This document shows positions 29,901-35,276 of a stretch of 64,000 nucleotides of DNA, in pieces. This DNA is from Candidatus Dadabacteria bacterium (GTDB taxonomy: Bacteria > Desulfobacterota_D > UBA1144 > Nemesobacterales > Nemesobacteraceae), in NCBI GenBank assembly GCA_022822065.1, contig JAJECI010000008.1:181254-245253 (forward strand), given 5' to 3'. Below the pieces are notes generated by a model. The model did no database searches and had not been told where the DNA came from. It was given only the letters and a program-made list of their open reading frames with translations. The translations under genes were made by a program, and so were the position numbers. Position 1 is the first letter of the stretch. Each line of letters starts with the position of its first letter.

Positions 29901-31309
29901 TGCCCGTGCAGGTGACTTCTGAAAAAACCGACTGGCCGCTCCATCCTGACAGGCCGCCACGCGCGGCAGTAAGCGCTTTCAGCATGTCAGGCGCAAACGC
30001 GCATATGTTGGTGGAAGGCTACGGAATCGTGACAGAAGATGACAGCGCAAGTGCTGGAGTGCAGTCGCTTAGGGGTGCCGCGCTGCAGGTGCCCGTTTCT
30101 CTGCCGGAGCCAGTTGCTAGTCTGCCGCTGGCCACGGACGGACTAACGGAGCGCACGGTGCGGTTCCTGCCGCTATCAGGCAAGTCGGAGGGCGCCCTGC
30201 GGGACATGGCAGGACAGTACCTGTCGTGGCTCGACGAGCACATTGCCGAGTCATCCCCTGAAGCACCTGCACTTGCTGACATAGCGTGGACGGCGAGTGT
30301 CGGACGCAGCCATTTTGATCATCGCGCCGCCGTGGTGTTTGGAGATACGCAATCTCTGCGTGCAAGACTGACGAAACTTGCGGAGACCGGCGCCACGCCT
30401 GGTAAGCCAGATCCGCAGCCTGTAACAAGGGTGGCATTCGTGTACACGGGCGAGGGCAGCCAGTGGGTTGGTATGGGCCAAGCTCTGTATGATAGCGAGC
30501 CGGTCGTGCGCGCTGTTCTGGACCACTGTGACACCGTGGTGCGCGCAGAGAGAGGAGCATCACTGCTCGATGTGATGTTCGGGCGCGCCGAAGCAGCGGG
30601 CAATTTGAATGATGCGGCCTGGGCGCAGCCGGCTCTCTACGCATTGGAGTGCGCGCTGACGGCGCTTTGGGCAAGCGTTGGAATTCGCCCGAACGTCGCA
30701 CTGGGGCACGGCACCGGCGAGGTCACCGCGGCGTGGGCTGCGGGAGTTTTCACCTTAGAGGACGGATTGCGCTTTGCCTTGACTCGCGGCACGCTGATGG
30801 CGGCGCTGCCGGGAGTGGACCCGAATCAATCTCTTAAAGGTCTGGAAGCGGCATTTGCAGAAAGTACGGCCTCGCCTCCATCCCTGACTCTGGTGAGCGG
30901 CGTTACGGGGCTGGTTATGGATTCGGACAGTCCACTCGACGGGGCTTACTGGCGTACGCAGGCGTGCGAGACTGCGGCGTTTGGCGCAGGTATCTCCACT
31001 CTTGCTAACTTGGGAGTGGATGCAGTGGTAGAGATTGGTCCCGGCGCGGTACTGGGGCCGCAGGTGGGTCTAGAGTGGCCGGACTCGTCGGACGGAGAGG
31101 AAGCTACCGCCTCGCCACTCGTGCTTGCGAGCCTGATACGACCATCCGACGAAGATTCAGAGAAGAGCAGCACTGGTTTTGTGGAGGCGGTTGCAGGGGC
31201 ATACGAGGCGGGACTGGCGCTTTCCTTTGAGGGCATGTTCGCCGGGGAGTCGCGCCGCCGCATCTCGCTGCCGAGCTATCCGTTCCAGCGCAGGCGTCAC
31301 TGGGTGTAA
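20921..31309 (+). CDS. Iterative-type reducing type I polyketide/fatty acid synthase, KS-AT-DH-cMT-psiKR-ER-KR-ACP-KS-AT(degenerate)
   Basis: The 3462-residue enzyme (start ATG 20921, good Shine-Dalgarno) has an animal-FAS-like order. KS1 (about 30-460; Cys203 in DTACSSSL, EAHGTGT, KTNFGHLE). AT1 (595-885; Ser687 in GHSLGE; QAFH suggests malonyl-CoA). DH (969-1265; His1001 in HxxxGxxxxP, Asp1175). C-methyltransferase (about 1340-1660; VLEVGAGTGAGT). Structural KR half (1690-1895). ER (1908-2225; HAGAGGVG). KR (2232-2480; TGGLGGIG, but His2382 replaces the catalytic Tyr). ACP (Ser2543 in GMDSLMAVEL). KS2 (2615-3037; Cys2779 in a variant DMACASAL). AT2 (3172-3382) has Gly3264 instead of Ser and lacks about 75 residues including the His region. 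It ends at the post-AT linker with no second ACP or thioesterase. The likely product is a reduced, methyl-branched acyl chain. Confidence 0.93.
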   Translation: MSKKRSGDYSQATAAEPDIRNRSGSQSEEPIAVVGMACRFPGANDVSAFWRLLEAGENAVSEGVPGSGVGRLGELFQTATPQAEACRFVGFIDDVDRFDAPFFRISPVEAQHLDPQQRLMLETSWQALENAGIDPDGLKNSRTGVYAGISNNDYRGVILEASDTAEPASSLYTVSGTSYNTAIGRVSFALGLQGPAIAVDTACSSSLVAVHQAVIGLQHGEADLALAGGVNSILSGRLLELRANAGMLAPDGRCKTFDAAADGYVRGEGCGVLVLKRLSEAEADGDRIWGIIRGSAVNQDGASTGLTVPNAKAQEQVIKAALLKAGVTPSQVDYVEAHGTGTPVGDPIELQAVAAAYCKDRPAKRPLLIGSVKTNFGHLEPAAGAAGMMKVLLAMNRGIIPKHLNFRDPTPAIDWQQLPLRVTSTATEWPMVSGRAPLAGVSGFGWSGTNAHIVVEGYGTPSRASNELHDRKWPAGSPKHVAISLPQAASEGAAEAPAARSTRLLPLSGKTDNALRELAERYLAWLDESSMALEPTDSAASPFLSDMAWTAGVGRSQFAHRAGIAFRDAESLRAGLKTVAEGDRGAEAEEITKVAFVYTGQGGQWMGMGKLLYEQEPVVRAVLDRCERLILEERGTSLLDVMFGRGEATGDLNDATWAQPAVYSLGCALTALWRSIGVSPSVVIGHSLGEFAAAQAAGVFGLEEGLRFVAKRGTLLSSVPELGTMAAVFASEDEVAAAVDEYNASSDSPDLSIAVDNGIHQVISGPTAAVQAVSERFEAEEVTVRPLSRNQAFHSALVEPALDALEEAYQEDVVASSPSVALVSNVTGRVVGPDEILDGKHWRRHAREPVQFRRGIGTLAELGVDLVIEVGPHAVLGPLVSLVWSGAADEAKDPIVLESMLRPSKDALPSDHDDSFMDAVAGAYEAGLTLAFDGLFAGEERRRIELPGYPFQRARHWVDAPRRRRAATGHPLLGTRHESPRGEVMFETEMFPSDPSWLNDHRVFGRVVMPGAVHGVMAAAAALSEGAQSVDVEDMQLHSALVFAEENGPDDTAQAGQKIQAVLSTSENENARHIEIFSKGESEEGWTLHAEGEVSLGGGTRGTANHVDLDGLKSGMESQDVAAFYRARAEAGIHLGPSFRTLQSLWTANGEAIGEVALPEAVSSSGIDLHPLLLDGCFQVFSAAYHSTGSEDEITYLPFGWERLWLKQMLPERLICHARLRKNVRDKERDEERDETSEVLSGDLLFYTPDGTELGGLSGYIVKRATRAALLSETEGLHDLLYEIVWRDRALANGMLSADFLTSPTGVADRSIPFTEYLAREGVEADERVNLLNDLERLSWLYALIALEQLGWERKVGEFVEPEAVRERLDVPPKHQRVFRRMFELLVEAKVVEEADDGFVVKVGQDDPLPDHMPHNPDEFADQMNAQYWHGTNEIGLFRRCAAAFADALVGQADPLTLLFGSGEPTAGDLYLKSPAGRMANQMLGDTVAALLDTLPEDRRLRVLEVGAGTGAGTAAVMPELPAGRYDYTYTDISAGFFSEAEKRFGGSDESIEYRALDIEKDPIEQGFDLHGYDLVIASNVLHGTRYLNETLTHCRMLLAPSGQLVALENLCGLSWQDMTFGQLDGWWRFDDDYRTHHAMVGPAVWRQALVDSGFGEVEVLGGSKSDTTSTPEKGVILAQGPAEVKETAGVWVLAGDQCGVAEELAEELAARNQTVVLVSDRAQSDGESSEKDRAVIKATVEMQNRESWRSLLEGLPAEVPLSGIVHLAALDGRGADATTEELGEDIRQTGGSALALVQGMGDADAAPAKGMWFITRGGQVLEREHLGQLTGSLLWGFGKVAALEAPHLQPRMIDLDPENTVPLSDLVNELMYPDSETHIAYRLGFRRAARLVRASADTEQLTLPEGSRWFLEPDASGALEELQVLDSPERSLEPREVRVAVEASGLNFWDVFRSLGLIDEGVLGGETCGHVLEVGSDVTSVSVGDRVVALAFGTFGSDAVMREEMVALAPPGVPISQLATIPTVFVCAALSYDLAKLKAGERVLIHAGAGGVGSAAIQLAHAAGAEVFATASVPKQAYVRSLDVKHVFDSRQTRFGQEILEATGGEGVHVVLNSLTGEGFIEASLSCLAHGGRFIELAGVNIYTEEEMAAARPDVDYHIYEQDTLKEQNPEQPGAALKTVMKQFEAGELTPLVHSRWSMAETVSAMQFMRAARHIGKIVLTNSPLETGRLRGDRTYLVTGGLGGIGCALADWLADRGAGAVVLNGRRDPDPEAREAIDTLRGRGATVQVEIADVTDTAAVDAMLERIDATLPPLAGVIHSVGVLSDAVLANQSWDSFQQVLWPKMLGAWHLHRATMHRDLDMFVLFSSVAGVLGNAGQANHAAANAFLDQLAAHRRAFGLPGQTIAWGAWSGLGEAEEQRERIESQLEATGTGWITPQQGLRALETLVRQDAPAGMVASVDWPTFATAHDDLPPFLEELSSANDMDETSESSEDVLSQLRVSSQTESESILVSFLQKELQAVMRLSSPPSTSIGFFDLGMDSLMAVELRNRLNRAFAGEYVVSNTAVFDYPDISTLARYLVDELGQLSEDGETAPTPETAAPTPRPPVATEDDDIAIVGMACRFPGAKNLSEYWHLMESGIDAVTDGRQAGDSRRDAAENPNSENTSHLRGAFVEGIEWFDSRFFHIAPIEARMMDPQQRMMLETSWEAVEDAGIAPDSLRGSRTGVYAGVTASEYRHLIEASGKYSGQLGTAASITVGRVASALGLEGPAMAIDMACASALAAVHQAVAGLLRGELDLALAGGAHAALSRDVSRFMLDVGMLSPSGQSCPFDASADGHVRGEGCGILVLKRLSEAEVDGDRIWGVIKGSAINQNWTSAGLTVPNGPAQERVMEAALVQAGLTGTDIDYLEAHAAGSQLGDAIEVHAVGSVYGRGRTDDRPLLMGTVKSNIGHLETAAGVAGLIKAVLAMKQGVIPGHLHFKEPNPQIDWDRLPVQVTSEKTDWPLHPDRPPRAAVSAFSMSGANAHMLVEGYGIVTEDDSASAGVQSLRGAALQVPVSLPEPVASLPLATDGLTERTVRFLPLSGKSEGALRDMAGQYLSWLDEHIAESSPEAPALADIAWTASVGRSHFDHRAAVVFGDTQSLRARLTKLAETGATPGKPDPQPVTRVAFVYTGEGSQWVGMGQALYDSEPVVRAVLDHCDTVVRAERGASLLDVMFGRAEAAGNLNDAAWAQPALYALECALTALWASVGIRPNVALGHGTGEVTAAWAAGVFTLEDGLRFALTRGTLMAALPGVDPNQSLKGLEAAFAESTASPPSLTLVSGVTGLVMDSDSPLDGAYWRTQACETAAFGAGISTLANLGVDAVVEIGPGAVLGPQVGLEWPDSSDGEEATASPLVLASLIRPSDEDSEKSSTGFVEAVAGAYEAGLALSFEGMFAGESRRRISLPSYPFQRRRHWV
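28760..31309 (+). repeat. Partial tandem duplication of the KS-AT part of the synthase
   Basis: KS2-AT2 matches KS1-AT1 of the same gene, including non-family linker stretches: LLDVMFGR...NLNDA.WAQPA in both ATs and AVAGAYEAGL followed by an ER.RRI.LP.YPFQR-type end in both linkers. The similarity extends to DNA (for example around 22840 versus 30570). This points to duplication within this gene family followed by decay of AT2, rather than capture of an unrelated module. Confidence 0.75.
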
Positions 31310-31367
31310 TCGGGGTGATTTGTTAGGACCAAACATTCCGAGCCCCCCTGAAATGACTTATCTTTAC

Positions 31368-31397
31368 TTGACAAACAGTTAAGCAAGTGAATAAAAT
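31368..31397 (+). promoter_or_regulatory. Predicted promoter of the ACP-PPTase-hydrolase genes
   Basis: TTGACA (31368-31373), an 18-base spacer and TAAAAT (31392-31397) form a strong sigma-70-like promoter in an AT-rich 160-base gap after the PKS. The predicted start near 31404 leaves a leader of about 66 bases before the ACP start codon. It suggests that the ACP can be made independently of the PKS. Confidence 0.6.
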
Positions 31398-31469
31398 CCT
31401 TATGAATCAAGTGACTGGTTATAGAAGTAATTACCTTATTTAAAATTCCTAAAAGGAGGAGTGTATATT

Positions 31470-31715
31470 ATGGCATCAGTTGAAGATCGATTGAGACAAC
31501 TTGCGGACGAAAACTTGGAGGTAGACGGACAGCCGATAGGCAAGTTGCTGGATCCGGATAAGAGCATTGCTGACCTGGGTGTTTCCTCTGTGGACGCAGT
31601 GGCATTCGCCAAAGTACTCGAACAGGAGTTCAATGTCTCCCTCCTTCCCGAAAAGATCGGGGAGATATCCTCTATTGGAGACTTGATAGCGTACCTAGAG
31701 GCCAACGCTTCTTAA
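31470..31715 (+). CDS. Discrete acyl carrier protein
   Basis: This 81-residue protein has the ACP four-helix pattern with the phosphopantetheine-attachment serine in IADLGVSSVDAVAF (second Ser of the pair), followed by LEQEFNVSLLPEKIGEISSIGDLI. AAAGGAGGAG 8-9 bases upstream selects ATG 31470 over the in-frame GTG at 31461. The KS2-AT2 end of the neighbouring synthase has no ACP of its own, so this protein may serve KS2, or act as acceptor of the finished chain. It differs from the embedded ACP (GMDSL) and is not a recent copy of it. The PPTase follows after 32 bases. Confidence 0.88.
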   Translation: MASVEDRLRQLADENLEVDGQPIGKLLDPDKSIADLGVSSVDAVAFAKVLEQEFNVSLLPEKIGEISSIGDLIAYLEANAS

Positions 31716-31747
31716 CCCCTCACTCCTTTAGAGGTAACCGACATCTG

Positions 31748-32521
31748 ATGTCCGCTTCTGCTGCAAGGTGCTGGTGGAGTTCTTTCCGTAAAGCCGGTTC
31801 CGCTACCGTCACGCATGTGGATCTGACGCCTAACGCCAGCTGTGAGGCATCATCTTTGTTATGGCTGAGCGAGGAAGAGCGGGTGCGCTGTCGCCAATAT
31901 CCGCTCCCGGGTCCTCGTCGGAGGTTCGCTTTGTGTCGCGCCGCGCTTCGGGCTATCCTCTGTCGCCAACTCGGTTGCGGCAATGAACGCCTAAGCTTCG
32001 GCTCATCCCACTATGGAAAACTGTTCGCGCTAGTAGACGATGCACCGGCAGCCATCAGCTTCAACCTCAGTCACAGTGGAGAGCATGGTTTGATAGCTCT
32101 TGTTCCCCATGGACGGCTGGGCGTGGATGTGGAAGAGCGCGTCTCCAGAAAGGATTTCGACGAACTGAGCGAAGCCGTGTTTGGTCCTCATGAACAGTCC
32201 GCCCTTGCCCGCGTACGTGGACGCGACAGGGTTCAGCTGTTCTTCAGACTCTGGACCATCAAGGAAGCCCTGATCAAGGCTCTTGGCCTAGGTTTCACCT
32301 TTGATGTGTCTCAGTTTGAAGTGCCGCCAGCCTTGCATCAGGGGAGAATGGGCATGTTTCGCTTCCCGCAGCTGCCGGAAGTACACTGGCGCGTCGAATA
32401 CATAGGCAACGAGAGTTTTTCAGCCGCCATCGCACACGAGCTTCTCCCGTTCCAATTAAGCGACCAGTCATCACGGCGGCAAAACGGTGACGCGCCAGAA
32501 AAACGAGGAGTCTGCCAGTGA
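31748..32521 (+). CDS. Sfp-type 4'-phosphopantetheinyl transferase
   Basis: It transfers phosphopantetheine from coenzyme A to carrier-protein serines, and is probably the activator of the synthase ACP and the discrete ACP. The 257-residue protein shows the Sfp signatures: FNLSHSGEHGLIALV, LGVDVEERVSRKDF (Mg-binding GVDVE) and FFRLWTIKEALIKALGLGF (WxxKEA). A basic RFALCRAALRAIL segment precedes them, as in other Sfp enzymes. The start ATG 31748 is plausible but has a weak ribosome site. The stop overlaps the next gene's GTG (GTGA), so the two are translationally coupled. Confidence 0.92.
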   Translation: MSASAARCWWSSFRKAGSATVTHVDLTPNASCEASSLLWLSEEERVRCRQYPLPGPRRRFALCRAALRAILCRQLGCGNERLSFGSSHYGKLFALVDDAPAAISFNLSHSGEHGLIALVPHGRLGVDVEERVSRKDFDELSEAVFGPHEQSALARVRGRDRVQLFFRLWTIKEALIKALGLGFTFDVSQFEVPPALHQGRMGMFRFPQLPEVHWRVEYIGNESFSAAIAHELLPFQLSDQSSRRQNGDAPEKRGVCQ

Positions 32522-33423
32522 GTTCAGAAATCGTATGGGAGCTGCCTGAGCCGCTTTCCACTCACGATGTCCGCATGGACGACGGCACCATCATTACGCT
32601 GCGCCAACATGGAAACCCGTCGGGACCGCGACTCGTCATGAGCCACGGCAACGGTCTCGCAGTCGACCTGTATTATCCGTTCTGGTCGCTCCTGACCGAC
32701 GACTTCGACCTGATAATCTACGATCTCAGAAACCATGGCTGGAATCCGGCAGGCAATCTTCAAAACCATAGTCTTCCAACATTGGTTCAGGACAACGACA
32801 CCATTCTTGAGGCTATCGACCGCCACTATGGAACAAAGCCCAGAATAGGCGTGTTCCACTCAGTTTCAGCTCTGGCGACTCTGCTATCACCCAAAAAGGG
32901 CGGCGACTTTGCAGCGCGGGTTCTGTTCGACCCGCCTCTCTGCAAGCCTGGCCGGAGCTTTAAGGATTATGAAGATATCGCAAAACGTATGGCTAAAAGG
33001 ATCCGTCAAAGCACTAATCGATTTGAAACCACGCAACAACTTGCGGATATTCTTCCTTACATTCCAGACTTCCAGCACGTGGTGCCGGGAGTATTTGATC
33101 TTTTTGCAAGAACAACCCTGCGTGAGCGTGCGGACGGAGAGGGGTATGAACTTTGCTGTCCTCCTGAGTACCAGGCGCAGATGATAGAGTACGCCAGCGC
33201 CTTTGCCGTACTCGTGGACTTTCAGTCGCTGCTGTGCCCGACAAAGGTCATCGGGGCTGACCCGACCTTGCCATACTCATACCTGCCGACACTCGACCTG
33301 AGTGATATGTCCACCGTAAATTACGACTTCCTGCCCGATGCTACGCACTTTCTTCTTCTGGAAAAGCCACAGGAATGCGTAAAGTCCATGCTTGAGTTCA
33401 TCGAGCCGATTATCACTGCGTAA
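32518..33423 (+). CDS. Alpha/beta-fold hydrolase, possible offloading thioesterase
   Basis: The 301-residue protein has the oxyanion-hole segment MSHGNGLAVDLYYPFW, a nucleophile elbow GVFHSVSALATLL (Ser in H-S-x-S rather than the usual GxSxG), and a late histidine in LPDATHFLLLEKP, so a Ser-His-acid triad is likely. The DLRNHGWNP strand is typical of the fold. The start is GTG 32518, overlapping the PPTase stop, with GAGGAG upstream. The synthase has no thioesterase domain, so release of the product is a reasonable role, but the sequence does not prove it. Confidence 0.82.
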   Translation: MSSEIVWELPEPLSTHDVRMDDGTIITLRQHGNPSGPRLVMSHGNGLAVDLYYPFWSLLTDDFDLIIYDLRNHGWNPAGNLQNHSLPTLVQDNDTILEAIDRHYGTKPRIGVFHSVSALATLLSPKKGGDFAARVLFDPPLCKPGRSFKDYEDIAKRMAKRIRQSTNRFETTQQLADILPYIPDFQHVVPGVFDLFARTTLRERADGEGYELCCPPEYQAQMIEYASAFAVLVDFQSLLCPTKVIGADPTLPYSYLPTLDLSDMSTVNYDFLPDATHFLLLEKPQECVKSMLEFIEPIITA

Positions 33424-33466
33424 ACTCGACCTTCCCCTTGCGTCGGTTCGCCAATCCAAGCCGTCG

Positions 33467-35215
33467 TTACGCCTCGACCCGCACCGTAACGATATCCATC
33501 CCCTGATATTTCCGGTGGCGCACCGATGAGGCGTAATGACGCAGCAGGCGGAACGATATCTCCCTCTCATACATGCTTTCTTCCTCTTCGTTCAGATACG
33601 CGAGACGGTCCTCCAGATTCCCCTCGTCCTCAAGCGTCGAGACGAATTCCATCTCCACCGCTCTGCCTTCGGGACGCACGGCTATGATCAGGCGCGGTGT
33701 CTTGTCCGTCTCACTATCCGCGGGATATTCGCTGTCCGGCTGCAGCAGGCTCGACAGCGTCTCCTCGCCAGCCGAACGCAGCCGCTGGGTCGCCTCCTCA
33801 CCCCAGTCCATATCGGCGGCAACTTCCTGCATGAAGGCGTCAATTCGCGGCAGGTCGGAAAAGTCCAGTCGAAGCTCCAGCTGCTTAGAACGCGCGCTGG
33901 TCATATTCAGGAATACGTTGAGCGCAATCGCCGTTGCCGCGCCCACCGTGATGCCGTTGCCAAGCAGTGTGCCCCACGGGTGCACAAGCAAGTTCTCAAG
34001 AATGTTTTGTTGCTCGAACCCGGCACCAAGCGCGAACGACACGCCTACCACAAGGGACTTTTGAAAGTCGAGTCCGTCCCGCACGATAGTCTGTACTCCC
34101 TCGACAAAAAATATTCCCACGGCCATTAAGAGAAACGCTCCCATCACCGGACTGGGTATGGTGAGCAGCGCGCCCGTGAACTTTGGCAGCAATGCCAGTC
34201 CCACAAGTATGATCGCTATGGCGTATCCCACATTGCGGGCGGCGACCCCCGTCATGTTCACGACCGACGCCGTGAATGACGAATATGGCGATGCGGGAGG
34301 CGTTCCGGCAAGACCCGACAGCAAAATACCCACCCCGTTTGCGTGGAGCGAGCCCTGCAGCAGCCGAAAATCGGTCGTCCTCGGCCTGCGCCGCGACACC
34401 CGTTGAATCACCATGTTATCTCCAATGCCTTTAATCGCCTGCACCAGAGTGACAATCAGGAACATCGGCAGCAGCGCCCAGAATCCGGCAGACGGTATAA
34501 GGTCCAGCCCCTGGAAACCGACTTGGGGAATGCCGACCCACGGTGCCGTGTACAGTCGCTCCAAGTCATACACTCCCAGCAGGGCGGCGACCATGCACCC
34601 GGACGCAAATCCGATCAGCATGGACCACGGACGCCAGCGCCGCGGGGCGCGCAGTATCAGCGCCGTGGATACCACCAGCGTTACCAAAGCCACGCACAGC
34701 CCGGCAAATGCCGGCTCACCCTCCGGCACTTCCCCGAATCGATCCAAACAGATGGGCAGCACCATCACGGCTATCAGCATAAGCACTGTGCCTGACACAG
34801 TCGGCGTTATCACCCGCCGCAGCTGCGGAAGCCTTGTCGCTATCGCGAAGAAAAAGAGCGCAGACACGACCATCAGGCTGGCCAGCATCGCCGGCCCTCC
34901 CTCATCCAGGGCTAGCACCGTCAGCGGGATGTAGTTGGGCGTCACTCCCACGACGACCAGATGCCCCGCACCCAATCGACCTATCCTGGAGGCCTGCAGC
35001 GCGGTGACTATCCCGACGATTATCAGCGCCGAGAATACGGCCCAAGTCAGATATGCCTCGTCCTGGCTGGCCGCCAGAACATTGATAACCACTATCGAAA
35101 CTGCGGGCGGCAGCACGAGTATGATGCCCTGTATGGCGACGACGAAGGAGGAGAGCGGCGTGCACTTCTCGTCCGGCTCGTAGCGGATGTGGTCGTTTAT
35201 AGGGGTTGAAGCCAA
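33467..35215 (-). CDS. NCS2-family nucleobase permease-like protein with extra C-terminal domain
   Basis: About 455 N-terminal residues are strongly hydrophobic with the uracil/xanthine permease pattern, including GSLHANGVGILLSGLAGTPP and NMTGVAARNVGYAIAI, so it is probably an inner-membrane symporter with 12-14 helices. About 127 soluble residues follow: AGEETLSSLLQ and a terminal ISFRLLRHYASSVRHRKYQG then VTVRVEA weakly recall a GHKL/anti-sigma-type ATPase module, though the usual Asn of the N-box is not evident. Standard family members are about 430-460 residues, so the tail is unusual. It faces the hydrolase gene convergently, 43 bases away, and shares the island's codon style. The substrate is unknown. 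Confidence 0.78.
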   Translation of the reverse strand: MASTPINDHIRYEPDEKCTPLSSFVVAIQGIILVLPPAVSIVVINVLAASQDEAYLTWAVFSALIIVGIVTALQASRIGRLGAGHLVVVGVTPNYIPLTVLALDEGGPAMLASLMVVSALFFFAIATRLPQLRRVITPTVSGTVLMLIAVMVLPICLDRFGEVPEGEPAFAGLCVALVTLVVSTALILRAPRRWRPWSMLIGFASGCMVAALLGVYDLERLYTAPWVGIPQVGFQGLDLIPSAGFWALLPMFLIVTLVQAIKGIGDNMVIQRVSRRRPRTTDFRLLQGSLHANGVGILLSGLAGTPPASPYSSFTASVVNMTGVAARNVGYAIAIILVGLALLPKFTGALLTIPSPVMGAFLLMAVGIFFVEGVQTIVRDGLDFQKSLVVGVSFALGAGFEQQNILENLLVHPWGTLLGNGITVGAATAIALNVFLNMTSARSKQLELRLDFSDLPRIDAFMQEVAADMDWGEEATQRLRSAGEETLSSLLQPDSEYPADSETDKTPRLIIAVRPEGRAVEMEFVSTLEDEGNLEDRLAYLNEEEESMYEREISFRLLRHYASSVRHRKYQGMDIVTVRVEA

Positions 35216-35276
35216 GCCAGACCTCCCAATCAGGTTTTACCGCTGGCGTAAAGAGCGGCAGCCTTCCCTAATCTAA

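Larger units (their letters stand above)
19449..35276. other. Accessory biosynthetic island (putative lipid/polyketide cluster)
   Basis: Between the lolA stop and the nuoD stop lie six genes whose codon choice (CGC/CGG Arg, ATC Ile, CTG Leu, GGC Gly) differs visibly from the ATA/AGA/AGG-rich flanks. They encode a PhyH-family dioxygenase, a type I PKS, an ACP, a PPTase, an alpha/beta hydrolase and an NCS2-type permease. The flanking runs converge here, so insertion would not break an operon. I see no integrase, insertion sequence, tRNA or flanking direct repeat, so the mode of entry is unknown. The boundaries are inferred from gene ends and composition only. Confidence 0.65.

Noticed and set aside
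19449-35276. Idea that the island is a prophage or transposon
   Set aside because: No integrase, capsid, transposase or terminal repeat was recognised; the content is biosynthetic.
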